Assembly (NCBI GenBank): GCA_963785585.1 | Contig: CAWAVW010000004.1 | Location: 372,001-436,000, forward strand | Length of the DNA stretch: 64,000 bases | Direction: 5' to 3' | Origin: Palsa-295 sp963785585 | Lineage (GTDB): Bacteria; Acidobacteriota; Terriglobia; Acidiferrales; UBA7541 | Translations under genes and position numbers: made by a program | The notes under the pieces: generated by a model | Told to the model about the DNA's origin: nothing | The model's database searches: none | What the model saw: only the letters and a program-made list of their open reading frames with translations | Shown: positions 28,197 through 37,115 of the stretch, in pieces | Position numbering within the stretch: the stretch's first letter is position 1 | How the letters are laid out: the number at the start of each line of letters is the position of its first letter

Positions 28197-30008
28197 ATGG
28201 AACGAAGTCGCACAACTTTGGCGTGGTTGATGGTGGTCGCGGCTGTCGGCGTAGTGGCCCTCACCGTGGATCTGTCGGCGGGGATGTTGCGAGCAGCGGT
28301 GCAGGGGGCGGGGCAGCAGGATGACGGGATCACGCTGCATCACCGCAGCGAACGAGCCAATCCATACCATGTGGAGTTTCGAGATGTAACCGCGGCGGCG
28401 GGGATTCATTTCCATCACGAGCGGGCGGCGTCGGCGGAGAAATTGTATCTGGAGACTATGGGCGCGGGAGTGGCGTGGATCGATTTCAACCAGGATGGAT
28501 ACCTGGATGCGTTTTTCGTGAACAGCGGATACACCCCGTTTTTCCATCCGGCGGCACCTCCGCAACCGGCGCTCTATCGCAACAACCGCGACGGAACGTT
28601 CACCGATGTTACGGCGGCGAGCAAAATTCACGCCGATGGGACATTTTTCTTTGGCGTCGCGGTGGCGGACTACGACAACGACGGGTATCCGGACATCTAT
28701 ATGACCGGTTACCGGCACTCGGTGCTGCTTCACAACAACCGCGACGGGACGTTTACGGATGTGACGGCGAAGGCGGGCGTAGGGGACGACGGAGAGTGGG
28801 GCACGGCGGCCGGATGGTTCGACTACGACCACGACGGGCTACTCGATCTGCTGGTGGCGAATTATGTGGAATACGACGAAGACCATCCGGTGTCGTGCGG
28901 CGATACGCGTCCGGGTTACCGTGCGTACTGCCATCCCGATAGTTTCCATGGAAGTTCGGCGCGGCTGTACCACAACAACGGCGATGGGACATTTACAGAC
29001 GTGAGCGAGAAAGCCGGCCTCGTGAACAAGGACGGAAAAAGCCTGGCGGTGGTGCTGGCCGATGTGAACAACGACGGATGGACGGACATTTTTATCGCCA
29101 ACGACACGCAGCGAAATTTCTTGTACATCAACAACCACGATGGGACGTTTCGCGACGCGACGTACAAGTCGGGAGTGGGTTTCAGCGAGGACGGGCGGCC
29201 GGAAGCGGGGATGAGCGCGGACGCGGCGGACGTGACGAACAACAGCCTGATGTATTTATTCGTGAGCCATCTGGATTTTGAGTTGAACCGCTTTTATCAC
29301 AATAACGGCGACGGGACGTTCACGGATTACACGATGGCTTCTGGGCTGGGTCAGACGAATATTTTGAACAGCGCGTTTGGGGCGCGATTTTTCGATTTTG
29401 ATAACGACGGGTGGCGCGACCTGCTGGTGATCAACGGACATATTCTGGACAACATCGGGTTGTATCATCCGGAAGTGAAGTACGAAGAAGAGAAAACGCT
29501 GTACCGCAACATGGGGCAGGGCCAGTTTCTGGATGCGACGAAGACGGAAGGCGCGGATTTTCGCGCGCCTCGCGTGGGACGGGGACTCGCGGTGGGGGAT
29601 TACGACAACGACGGTTGGCAGGATTTTCTGGTCAGCAATAACGGCGAGGACGCACAGCTTTTTCGCAACGAAGGCGGATCGTCGCCGCTGGCGAGCGGGA
29701 ATCACTGGTTGGGAGTGCGGTTGATCGGCGAGAAATCGAATCGCGACGGAATTGGCGCGGCCCTGAAGGTGATCGCCGGAGATTTCACGAGCTACGACCA
29801 GTCGAAGGGCGGAATGAGTTATTGCTCCGCGCAAGACCCGCGGATTTATTTTGGGTTGGGGAAGCATGAGAAGGCGGATTACCTCGAGGTCCGCTGGCCA
29901 AGCGGGTACGTACAGCAGTTGAAGGACATTCCGGCAGATACGATTGTGACGGTTACCGAAGGCGTGAATGCGATTGCGAAACGGTATCCACGCCCGCGTC
30001 CGCAGTAA
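28197..30008 (+). CDS. exported CRTAC1-family protein (FG-GAP repeats, ASPIC/UnbV)
   Basis: A 603-residue protein with an N-terminal hydrophobic segment (LAWLMVVAAVGVVALTV) and about seven FG-GAP/VCBS repeats. Six have good acidic loops, for example DFNQDGYLDAFFVN, DYDNDGYPDIYMTG and DVNNDGWTDIFIAN; one is degenerate (DVTNNSLMYLFVSH). A C-terminal ASPIC/UnbV domain (LIGEKSNRDGIGAALKV ... EVRWPSGYVQQLKDIPAD) follows. It is closely similar in design to the protein at 12612-14342. It faces the Rieske gene convergently, with hairpins between them. A TAGAAT box at 28181 lies only 11 nt upstream of the ATG; a promoter cannot be assigned with confidence. Confidence 0.9.
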   Translation: MERSRTTLAWLMVVAAVGVVALTVDLSAGMLRAAVQGAGQQDDGITLHHRSERANPYHVEFRDVTAAAGIHFHHERAASAEKLYLETMGAGVAWIDFNQDGYLDAFFVNSGYTPFFHPAAPPQPALYRNNRDGTFTDVTAASKIHADGTFFFGVAVADYDNDGYPDIYMTGYRHSVLLHNNRDGTFTDVTAKAGVGDDGEWGTAAGWFDYDHDGLLDLLVANYVEYDEDHPVSCGDTRPGYRAYCHPDSFHGSSARLYHNNGDGTFTDVSEKAGLVNKDGKSLAVVLADVNNDGWTDIFIANDTQRNFLYINNHDGTFRDATYKSGVGFSEDGRPEAGMSADAADVTNNSLMYLFVSHLDFELNRFYHNNGDGTFTDYTMASGLGQTNILNSAFGARFFDFDNDGWRDLLVINGHILDNIGLYHPEVKYEEEKTLYRNMGQGQFLDATKTEGADFRAPRVGRGLAVGDYDNDGWQDFLVSNNGEDAQLFRNEGGSSPLASGNHWLGVRLIGEKSNRDGIGAALKVIAGDFTSYDQSKGGMSYCSAQDPRIYFGLGKHEKADYLEVRWPSGYVQQLKDIPADTIVTVTEGVNAIAKRYPRPRPQ

Positions 30009-30033
30009 ATTCAAATCGAAAATTTGAGTTGCA

Positions 30034-30061
30034 CGCACCTGTGCGGGTTTCCGCAGGTGCG
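30034..30061. terminator. hairpin between convergent genes, possible bidirectional terminator
   Basis: CGCACCTG and CAGGTGCG arms plus inner CGG/CCG around a short loop form an 11-bp stem with a 2-nt bulge; a smaller TCAAAT/ATTTGA hairpin sits at 30011-30027. Location between the stops at 30008 (plus) and 30075 (minus) fits a shared terminator. No strong U-run follows on either strand. Confidence 0.5.
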
Positions 30062-30074
30062 CACGGGTCTGTGC

Positions 30075-30539
30075 CTAGGCGCGCTGCGGCTGCACGATGC
30101 CGACGGCGAAAACCTGTTGGCCGCGGATTTCGAGTTTGATCTGCGGCAGCGGTTTGGGCGGAGGACCGGCGAGAACGGAACCGTCGGTGGCGGAGAAGAC
30201 TCCACCGTGGCAGGGGCAGTCGAATTCGTTGGCTTCGGGGCGGTAGAAGACCGGGCAGCCATGGTGAGTGCACAGGCGGCTGAAGGCGATGAAAGTGTCC
30301 GCGGCCGGGCGGAGGAGAAAGCAGGGGCGGTCGTCGGTGGGGTAGGCGAAGACTTTGGAGGCGCCGACAGGGAGGTCGTTTGCGTCGGCGACGAGTTTGA
30401 CGGGCAAGGGTTTTTCGGCGCACCCCGTGGTGGCGAGGCAGGCGGTACTGATTGTAACGAGGCTGGCGGCGGCCAGGGATTTTGCGAATTCGCGACGGGT
30501 GGGTTTTTGCTGCTGCGCGCTTTCCAAGGGATCGCTCAT
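30075..30539 (-). CDS. Rieske [2Fe-2S] domain protein with Tat-type signal
   Basis: A 154-residue protein with both Rieske ligand boxes, CTHHGCPVFY and CPCHGGVFS, at the usual spacing. The N-terminus has a twin-arginine motif (TRREFAKSLAAASLV), with a possible lipobox at ATTGC, so export of the folded cluster protein and perhaps lipidation are expected. It is small, like single-domain Rieske subunits or Rieske-like electron carriers, but no cytochrome b gene lies nearby. The PPP segment near the C-terminus (GPPPKPLPQIKLEIRG) matches the usual Pro loop of Rieske proteins. Its electron partner is unknown. Confidence 0.9.
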   Translation of the reverse strand: MSDPLESAQQQKPTRREFAKSLAAASLVTISTACLATTGCAEKPLPVKLVADANDLPVGASKVFAYPTDDRPCFLLRPAADTFIAFSRLCTHHGCPVFYRPEANEFDCPCHGGVFSATDGSVLAGPPPKPLPQIKLEIRGQQVFAVGIVQPQRA

Positions 30540-30826
30540 CGGCGAGTGGGAAGTTTAGCAGAGTCGGCAGCGAGCTCGGGAGTCGGCGGATCGGTCGTCC
30601 AAGGCGGAGATCCGCCGCCGCGGACTCAAAACCGCACAAGCCGAACGCCGCGTGCCACGCAAAAACGATCGCGCAGTTTGGGTACGGGTAAACACACCGT
30701 GTTTTTTGGGCTACGAAGCGGGCGGGACTCTCTCCTGTAAGTATCGATTTATCAATACGAACGCAATGGCGGCGGGGATGCAAATGGCTTGGTGTGCCCA
30801 GCGAAATATGCCTGACGGAGGAAGCC

Positions 30827-31027
30827 ATGGAAAGCACGATCGGATTTGTGGGGATAGCGACGGCGGTGTTTGTTTCGTTCGCGATTGCGCTGGGCCTGGA
30901 GTGGGTGAGCCTGGAACTGATGATGAAAATGATGCCGGCGCGGGCTCCGGTGAAAACGACGGCGCAGCGGTTTGCGATGAACGACAGGGAGATTGCGAAC
31001 GGAGTGCAGGAACGGAAGGCTGCGTAG
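30827..31027 (+). CDS. small single-span membrane protein
   Basis: GGAGG (30818-30822) lies 4 nt upstream of ATG 30827, which strongly favours this start over an upstream one. The 66-residue product has one hydrophobic helix (IGFVGIATAVFVSFAIALGLEW) and a short basic/polar tail. No family recognised. It sits 40 nt before the SPFH protein gene on the same strand, with a similarly strong GGGAGG in between, so the two are probably cotranscribed and may act together at the membrane. Confidence 0.72.
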   Translation: MESTIGFVGIATAVFVSFAIALGLEWVSLELMMKMMPARAPVKTTAQRFAMNDREIANGVQERKAA

Positions 31028-31067
31028 GTTTTGTTGCACGGAAGTGAGGCGGTAAAGGGAGGTCACC

Positions 31068-32618
31068 ATGTTGTTTCTGCGATTTCTGCTGTTGGTGCTG
31101 AGTTTTGGGTTTCTCGTGGTGGCGGCGGGAGTGGTGCTGTACGACGTCTATCTGGCGTTCGAGCTGGATCGGATTTTGAGGAAGAACGAGGAGGCGCCGA
31201 GTGCGGCTAGCTCGCTGGGCGGCACCGACGCGACTCCGCCGGCGCGCGCTGGTGAACGCGCGGCGTCGGATGCGGCGCTTCAGAATGCCTGGGCGGGAAT
31301 TCGGCGCAGAAGCGCGGCGACCGGAACGCGGCGCAGCATCCGCTGGCAAGTCGCCGCGAAACTGTTGGTGGCCGCGGCGGTGTGCACACTGACGGCGAAA
31401 AGCATCCTGGTGGTGCCGGATGGCGAAGCGGCGGTGCGCATCAGCCAGATTTCCGGGGTGCGGCCGGGGACCCTGTATGCAGGGACGCATTTGATCGTGC
31501 CGCTGATCGAGCGCGGGCAGACGTACGACATTCGCGAAAAAGTGTATTCGACGGCAGCGTCGCCCGGTCCGCGCGACAAGGGATACGAAGTGCTGACGGT
31601 GGACGCAAAGGAAGGCTTGCAGGTGGGGCTCGCGGTGTCGGTGCGTTACCGAATTGATCCGAGCAAGCTCGATTTTGTGCAGGCGAATTTGCCGCAGCCG
31701 ATGGACGAGGAAATCGTGGCGCCGGTGGTGACCAGCGTGTTTCGCGATCTGGGACCGAACTACGCGGTGAGGGATGTGTTCTCGACCAAGCGCTCAGAAT
31801 TTCACGATCGGGCGACGCAGCAGATCACGGCGCGCCTGGCACAGGACGCGATCGTGGTGAAGGAAGTCTTGTTGCGCAAGGTGGAGCTGCCGCAGCAATA
31901 CGCCGAGGGATTGCAGGGATTGCTGATGAAAGAACAGGAAGACGATCAGGTGACGGTCGACCAGAGCATCGAGGCAAAGAAGGTCGCGATTGCCGGATCG
32001 CAGGCCGAGGCGCAGAAGGTGCGGCAGATCAAACATGCCGAGGCCGATGCGCGGACGCGCGTCCTGATGGCCCAGGCCGAATCGGATTCGATGCAATACA
32101 CGCTGCCGCTCAAGCAGAAGCAGATTGAGCAGTCGCGCCTGGAAGCGGAAGCGCGGAAGCAGACGACCTTGGAAGATGCCGATGCCGCGGCGCAGGCGCG
32201 GGTGAAAAACGCGGACGCGGAAGCGCAGGCAAAAGTGATCGACAGTAAAGCGGAGCAGCAGAAACGGATATTGCTGGCGGCGGCGCGGGACGAAGAAGTC
32301 GTGAAAGGCGCGGAGGCGGCGGCGCAGGCGAAAGTGATTGACGGAAAGGCAGAGCGCGAGCGGCAGAATCTGTTGGCCGACGCCGAAGCGAATCAGATTC
32401 GCGTGACATCGCAGGCCGATGCGGAAAGGCTGCAATTGGAGGCGTCGGCACTGAAGGTCAATCCGATGCTGGTGCAGTTGACGGTGGCGCAGCGGTTGAG
32501 CGATCGGGTGCAGATCATGATGGTGCCGAACGACGGGAAGTTCTTCTTCACAAACGATGTGCTGAAGTCGGTGCAAGGCGCGATGAACGATTCGCCGGCG
32601 CGGGTATCGGGGAAGTGA
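31068..32618 (+). CDS. SPFH/prohibitin-domain membrane protein with long coiled coil
   Basis: GGGAGG precedes ATG 31068. The 516-residue protein has two hydrophobic segments: residues 1-25 and about 95-115 (VAAKLLVAAAVCTLTAKSIL). An SPFH domain follows (VPDGEAAVRISQISGVRPGTL ... DVFSTKRSEFHDRATQQITA), then an Ala/Glu/Lys-rich coiled coil of about 200 residues with internal repeats (AEAQAKVIDSKAEQQKRILL and AAAQAKVIDGKAERERQNLL). SPFH proteins oligomerise as membrane scaffolds and affect proteases and lipid domains. Two spans before the SPFH domain is longer than usual for prohibitins. No NfeD partner is adjacent. Confidence 0.88.
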   Translation: MLFLRFLLLVLSFGFLVVAAGVVLYDVYLAFELDRILRKNEEAPSAASSLGGTDATPPARAGERAASDAALQNAWAGIRRRSAATGTRRSIRWQVAAKLLVAAAVCTLTAKSILVVPDGEAAVRISQISGVRPGTLYAGTHLIVPLIERGQTYDIREKVYSTAASPGPRDKGYEVLTVDAKEGLQVGLAVSVRYRIDPSKLDFVQANLPQPMDEEIVAPVVTSVFRDLGPNYAVRDVFSTKRSEFHDRATQQITARLAQDAIVVKEVLLRKVELPQQYAEGLQGLLMKEQEDDQVTVDQSIEAKKVAIAGSQAEAQKVRQIKHAEADARTRVLMAQAESDSMQYTLPLKQKQIEQSRLEAEARKQTTLEDADAAAQARVKNADAEAQAKVIDSKAEQQKRILLAAARDEEVVKGAEAAAQAKVIDGKAERERQNLLADAEANQIRVTSQADAERLQLEASALKVNPMLVQLTVAQRLSDRVQIMMVPNDGKFFFTNDVLKSVQGAMNDSPARVSGK

Positions 32619-33016
32619 CGCGCCCTCTGGATGATTTTCGCGCGATTGGCGCGAGTGAGTTTCCTGGCTGAGAGGTCTGCACTTTTCGCCTGTCACGGGG
32701 AGCGCGGACAGTTCCGCCTGGATGACTGCCGGCAAGAACCCTTGCGGGCGGCTCTGGGATGCATCGAGTGGACAAGCAACGTCACCGCCGCGACGAAGCT
32801 CTTTTCACCACGGTGCAGATCGAAGTCGCCCTGCCGGCGTTTGTAGGGAATGAGCAACGGCATGAAGTCGAAGCGCGGGCGAGGCGTCAGTTGGCGGAAG
32901 GATCTCGCCGGTACGGGATTACGCGTCGGCGCGCTGAAGCGGCCGACGGACAGCCGCCATTGCGTAGCCGACGAAGCATGGGCCCGAAAAACGGTGTGCT
33001 ATGATTGCCAATCCCG
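32619..33016. other. intergenic region, no supported gene
   Basis: About 400 bp between the SPFH gene and the next plus-strand gene. Short open frames exist, including one of 81 codons at 32759-33004, but it has no ribosome site, no recognisable motif and an Arg-rich composition typical of chance GC-rich frames. A small TCGCGC/GCGCGA hairpin lies just past the SPFH stop (about 32637-32653). No terminator with U-run and no clear promoter hexamers were found. Confidence 0.5.
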
Positions 33017-34105
33017 ATGCGGCACTTCTGCCGATTTCAATTCTTGCTGACAACCTGGGCGGTACTTTTTTTTGCGTCCGCGATTCCGATGCGTGCGCTT
33101 GGGCGGAACACGGATGCTTTGCCGAAGGCGTGGAATGACGCAGCGACCGAGCTGGCGGATAAGGTGGCGGCGATGGTCAGTCCGGCGCATCCCGTGAATT
33201 TTGAGATGGTGAATGCGTCGGGTCTGGGTGCGGCGACCGCGGATGCGGCACGAGGAGCCCTGGAAGGGCAACTAGCGCTACATCACTTCCGGTTCACGCG
33301 AGCGGCGAATGCGGATACGGCCTTGCGGGCGACGCTGGCAGAATCCAGCGAGAGTTACGTGTGGACGGTGGAGATTCGGCAAAAAGATGCGCGGGACGCT
33401 CCACCGCAAGTGGCGATCGTCGCTGTCGGGAAAAGTGCGCTGCCGATTGAGGGAAATGTCGGCGTAACCGTCACGCTGAAATCGCAACTGGTGTGGAAGC
33501 AACCGAAACGGTTTCTCGATTTTCGAATGGTGGGCGCAGCCGGCGCGGATCAGTCGCTTTTGTTTGTACTGCAGCCGTCTCGCGTTGATGTATATGAATT
33601 CAGAAATTCCCAGTTGGAGTTGCAAAGCAAAGTTGCGATTTCTCATAGCAAGCCGTGGCCCCGGGACGTACGCGGATACCTAAAGGGAAGCGACGACAAA
33701 ATCGCATTCGCCATGCCAGGAATTTCCTGCGCGCAATCGATCGCCTCCGTTCCGTCGATTCAATGCGAAGCCGGACCGGAAGAGTTGACGGTGGCGGAAA
33801 CTTCCACGCCGGGAATCGAAACGGGCGATTCGGTGGACGCCGGATTGCATTGCGGCGATGCGCGGGTGGTGATTGCATCGGGCGTTGGAGACTGGACCCA
33901 GGCGGATTCGTTGCAGGGATATTTGGTGCCGATGAAGCAGACTGCGGGGTCCGGCGCGGCATCCGGTGCGTCGTTGGGGTTTGATGGTCCTGTGGTTTCG
34001 CTGGTGCCCGACGCACCGGGAACGAATGCGGCGCGGGCGGTGGTTCGGAATTTGAAGACGGGAAATTACGAGGGGTACCTTGTTACGGCGAGTTGCAGCC
34101 AGTAG
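33017..34105 (+). CDS. exported protein of unknown function
   Basis: ATG 33017 gives 362 residues; a TTG 12 nt upstream is possible. A signal peptide (FLLTTWAVLFFASAIPMRALG) is clear. The mature part contains no motif I recognise; it is mostly beta-type with alternating short strands and looks like a propeller or repeat protein (LLFVLQPSRVDVYEFRNSQL, VVIASGVGDWTQADSLQGYL). Six or so short modules fit that idea but are not strict repeats. Its 3' end overlaps the next gene by 26 nt, suggesting that the two are expressed together. Confidence 0.7.
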   Translation: MRHFCRFQFLLTTWAVLFFASAIPMRALGRNTDALPKAWNDAATELADKVAAMVSPAHPVNFEMVNASGLGAATADAARGALEGQLALHHFRFTRAANADTALRATLAESSESYVWTVEIRQKDARDAPPQVAIVAVGKSALPIEGNVGVTVTLKSQLVWKQPKRFLDFRMVGAAGADQSLLFVLQPSRVDVYEFRNSQLELQSKVAISHSKPWPRDVRGYLKGSDDKIAFAMPGISCAQSIASVPSIQCEAGPEELTVAETSTPGIETGDSVDAGLHCGDARVVIASGVGDWTQADSLQGYLVPMKQTAGSGAASGASLGFDGPVVSLVPDAPGTNAARAVVRNLKTGNYEGYLVTASCSQ

Positions 34106-35246
34106 CGCGATTGCGTGTGCGTTGTTCCCGGCGCTGGCGGCGATGCCGGCGCGGCGACCGCATTACGGCGGGACGCTGCGCGTGGACATCGGCGCGACGT
34201 TGACTTCGCTCGATGCCGAATCAGGCGCGGCCGCGAGCGGCGAGGAAGCTCGCGCGCGCGGGCAGATCGATGCCCTTATCGGCAAACATCGAGAGGCGGC
34301 AGCGGCGGATGAGGGCGCGTTTCAAGTGAGCGAGTGGCAGCCGGGGAAATTATTAACGCTGGCGGCCAACGAGAAATTTTCAGGCGGACGGCCGTACGTT
34401 GACGCGATCGAAATTGCTATGGGCCGCAACGCGCGAGACCGGCTGCTGGATCTGGAATTGAACAAGGCGGATTTCGCGGAAATTGCGCCGCAGGATGCGA
34501 GGCGAGCGGCCGAACGGGGAGTGCGGGTGAGCGTTTCGCGGCCGGATGAATTACTCGCAATGGTGTTTTTGAAGGGCGCGCGGGAAAAGGCGACGACGCA
34601 GGCCCGGGAAGCGATTTCCAGTTCGATCGATCGCAGCGCGATTGTGAGTTTCATTTTGCAGAAGACGGGCGAGCCGGCGGCAGGATTATTGCCGCAATGG
34701 GTGAACGGGACGGCGTTTTTATTTTCGATGCCGGCGACCGCGGGTGCCGGCGTGACGCGAGCGAAAGAACTTTTGCAGCAAATGGCGGCGTCGCCGAAGT
34801 TGGTGTTGGGATATGATTCCGCTGATGCGCTGGAGCAAGCGATCGCCGAGCGCGTTGCCGTGAATGCGAAGGAAGCAGGAATTTCGATTTCGACGCAAGG
34901 AATTGCCTCGGGTAAAGCGGCCAGCGAATCCGGAGCCGATGCGGTGATTGTTCGATTAGCGATGCAATCGCCAACGCCGCGAGCGGCATTGACCGAATTT
35001 CTTTCGGAGCTGGCGAAGCTCGCCGACGTGGACGCTTCGGCGCTGCCCGATCCGGCCACCGCGCAGGATGTGTTCGACCGCGAACGGGCGGTGATTGGCG
35101 ACGATCAAATCGTGCCGTTGGCCTGGGCGCCGCATGTGTATGGTTTGAGCGGACGAGTGCGGGATTGGACGGCACCGGGCCCTGGCGAGACTTGGCCGTT
35201 TGCGGATGTTTGGCTGGAGCCGCCGGCGACCGGCGCGCCGCAATGA
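34080..35246 (+). CDS. shortened family-5 extracellular solute-binding protein-like
   Basis: Read from TTG 34080, the 388-residue product starts with a signal peptide and the HYGGTLRV segment typical of mature peptide/nickel-binding proteins (SBP_bac_5). The later FSGGRPYVDAIEI, AREAISSSIDRSAIV and GLLPQWVNG segments match the family order. Family members are around 500-550 residues; here the first lobe is cut to about 50 residues, so the normal FRLR-VKFHDG region is largely missing. Catalysis is not expected; ligand binding may be lost. There are no ABC permease or ATPase genes nearby. It overlaps the upstream gene by 26 nt and lies 27 nt before a histidine kinase, so a sensory-accessory role is possible (inference). 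Confidence 0.68.
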   Translation: MLRRVAASSAIACALFPALAAMPARRPHYGGTLRVDIGATLTSLDAESGAAASGEEARARGQIDALIGKHREAAAADEGAFQVSEWQPGKLLTLAANEKFSGGRPYVDAIEIAMGRNARDRLLDLELNKADFAEIAPQDARRAAERGVRVSVSRPDELLAMVFLKGAREKATTQAREAISSSIDRSAIVSFILQKTGEPAAGLLPQWVNGTAFLFSMPATAGAGVTRAKELLQQMAASPKLVLGYDSADALEQAIAERVAVNAKEAGISISTQGIASGKAASESGADAVIVRLAMQSPTPRAALTEFLSELAKLADVDASALPDPATAQDVFDRERAVIGDDQIVPLAWAPHVYGLSGRVRDWTAPGPGETWPFADVWLEPPATGAPQ

Positions 35247-35273
35247 GTGTCGAGCTAGCGTAAAGGAAGCTTC

Positions 35274-37109
35274 GTGACGTTTCGTTCCAAACTATTTATC
35301 AATTTCATTTTGGCGCTGCTGCTATCGGTGGGGCTGATCGCCGTGGGAGTCACGCTGATCACGCGGCGGGCGTTCGATCAATTAAATCGTGAGCACAGCG
35401 AAGCTCTGCTGGCTCAATTCCAGCGCGAATTTACGCGACGCGGCGACGAAGTGCTCCACCGGGTGAAGGGAATCGCGGAAGAGCAGGCGACGACGCTGAT
35501 GGCCGTTGATCTGAGCCGCCCGAACTCGGACGTGTCGGTCTATGTGAACGATGCGCGCGGAGTTTCGCAATCTCACCAATTGGATTTCCTGGATTTCGTG
35601 GCGAACGACGGTTCGATTATTTCGTCCGAGGAAAACCCGGCGCGGTTCGGCTACAAGATGGAGTGGGTGACGCAGCCGCAGGATTGGGGAACGCGCGGCG
35701 CATTTTTGATGAAGCTGGACACGCAAGAAGGCCCGCAGTTGGGACTGATGGCGGTTTCGACGGTCCGTGTGGGCGACAAGAATTTGTATGTGGTGGGCGG
35801 GCAGCGGCTGGATAAGAAATTTCTGGCGTCGCTGGTGCTGCCGGCGGGAATGCGGGCGCTGCTGTATTTGAATCTGCAGCCCGAATTTCAGACCGCGGAT
35901 CTGGTCAATGAAGATGGCCCGGCTCCCGATGCGGAGCGGTTCGCAACGTTAATTCAGAAAGAACAGCAGGATCCGAGCGACCAGAGCGAGCGGATTGTTT
36001 GGTCGGTGTATCCGGTGAGCGCGGAGGAGTTTCACGCGATTCCGCTGACCGGCCGTTCGAAGGAATTGTTGGGCGTGCTGTTGATGGGAAGTTCCCAAAA
36101 CGCGGCCATTGCGCTCGAACGCCGCATTCGGTGGTTGGCGTTGGGAGTGGCCGCGGCGGGACTTTTGTTCGGATTGTTTTTGAGCTGGTGGGCGGCTTCG
36201 CGCGTGACGCGTCCGGTGCAGGCGCTGGTGAAGGGCACGCAGGAAGTGGCCGAAGGCAACTGGAACGCGCGGGTGAACATCCGGAGCGGCGATGAGATCG
36301 GAAAGCTGGCGAAAAACTTCAACGGGATGACCGAGCAGCTTGTAGAGCAGCGCGAAAAACTGGTGCAGGTGGAGCGCGTGGCGGCGTGGAGGGAATTGGC
36401 GAGGCGCCTGGCGCATGAGCTGAAGAATCCGCTGTTTCCCCTGCAAACGACGGTGGAAAACCTGCAGACGGCGCGGGAGCACAAGCCGGAGCAGTTCGAT
36501 GAGGTGTTCCGGGAATCCACCGGGATTTTGCTGACGGAAATACAAAATCTGAAGACGATCGTCGGTCGGTTCAGCGACTTTGCAAAAATGCCGCAGCCGG
36601 AATTGGCCGATGTGAATTTGAATGAAATCGTTCGCAACGTGGTGAAGCTGTTTGACGCACAATTCAGCGCGGTGGGGCGGCCGCCGATTACTCCCGAGCT
36701 GCATTTGGCGGAGGATTTGCCGGTGATTCAGGCGGATGCGACGTTGCTGCATCGCGCGGTGGAGAATCTGGTTCTTAACGCAATGGATGCAATGCCTGCC
36801 GGCGGAGTGCTGATGCTGCGGACTTCACACAAAGACAATGAAGTACGGTTGGAAATCTCGGATACGGGCGCGGGGTTGACGCCAGAAGAATCGGAGCGAA
36901 TCTTTACGCCGTACTACACGTCGAAGCAGCACGGAACGGGGTTGGGCCTGGCGATCGTGCAGGCGGTGGTGGCGGATCATGGCGGACGGATTTCGGTGGA
37001 GAGCGAGACGGGAGTCGGAACGGCATTCCATATCGATCTGCCGGTGAAGCCGCCTCACAAGCCGGCGGCGATTCCAATCGTGTTCGAGAAGAAAGACGAA
37101 GAGGCGTAG
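35274..37109 (+). CDS. NtrY-like membrane sensor histidine kinase
   Basis: GTG 35274 follows AAAGGAAG with 4-nt spacing. The 611-residue protein has TM1 (8-30), a periplasmic sensor region of about 255 residues, TM2 (about 287-307), a HAMP domain, a HisKA domain with the phospho-acceptor His near residue 382 in WRELARRLAHELKNPLFPLQ, and a HATPase_c domain (N box NLVLNAMDAMPAGG, G1 SDTGAGLTPEE, G2 GTGLGLAIVQAVV). The RVAAWRELARRLAHELKNP stretch is characteristic of NtrY-type kinases. The sigma-54 response regulator gene follows after only 6 nt, so they form a cognate pair. The signal sensed is unknown. Confidence 0.93.
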   Translation: MTFRSKLFINFILALLLSVGLIAVGVTLITRRAFDQLNREHSEALLAQFQREFTRRGDEVLHRVKGIAEEQATTLMAVDLSRPNSDVSVYVNDARGVSQSHQLDFLDFVANDGSIISSEENPARFGYKMEWVTQPQDWGTRGAFLMKLDTQEGPQLGLMAVSTVRVGDKNLYVVGGQRLDKKFLASLVLPAGMRALLYLNLQPEFQTADLVNEDGPAPDAERFATLIQKEQQDPSDQSERIVWSVYPVSAEEFHAIPLTGRSKELLGVLLMGSSQNAAIALERRIRWLALGVAAAGLLFGLFLSWWAASRVTRPVQALVKGTQEVAEGNWNARVNIRSGDEIGKLAKNFNGMTEQLVEQREKLVQVERVAAWRELARRLAHELKNPLFPLQTTVENLQTAREHKPEQFDEVFRESTGILLTEIQNLKTIVGRFSDFAKMPQPELADVNLNEIVRNVVKLFDAQFSAVGRPPITPELHLAEDLPVIQADATLLHRAVENLVLNAMDAMPAGGVLMLRTSHKDNEVRLEISDTGAGLTPEESERIFTPYYTSKQHGTGLGLAIVQAVVADHGGRISVESETGVGTAFHIDLPVKPPHKPAAIPIVFEKKDEEA

Positions 37110-37115
37110 CCTGCA

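Noticed and set aside
32759..33004. 81-codon open frame between the SPFH and hypothetical genes
   Set aside because: No ribosome site, Arg-rich composition and no family pattern; kept as intergenic.
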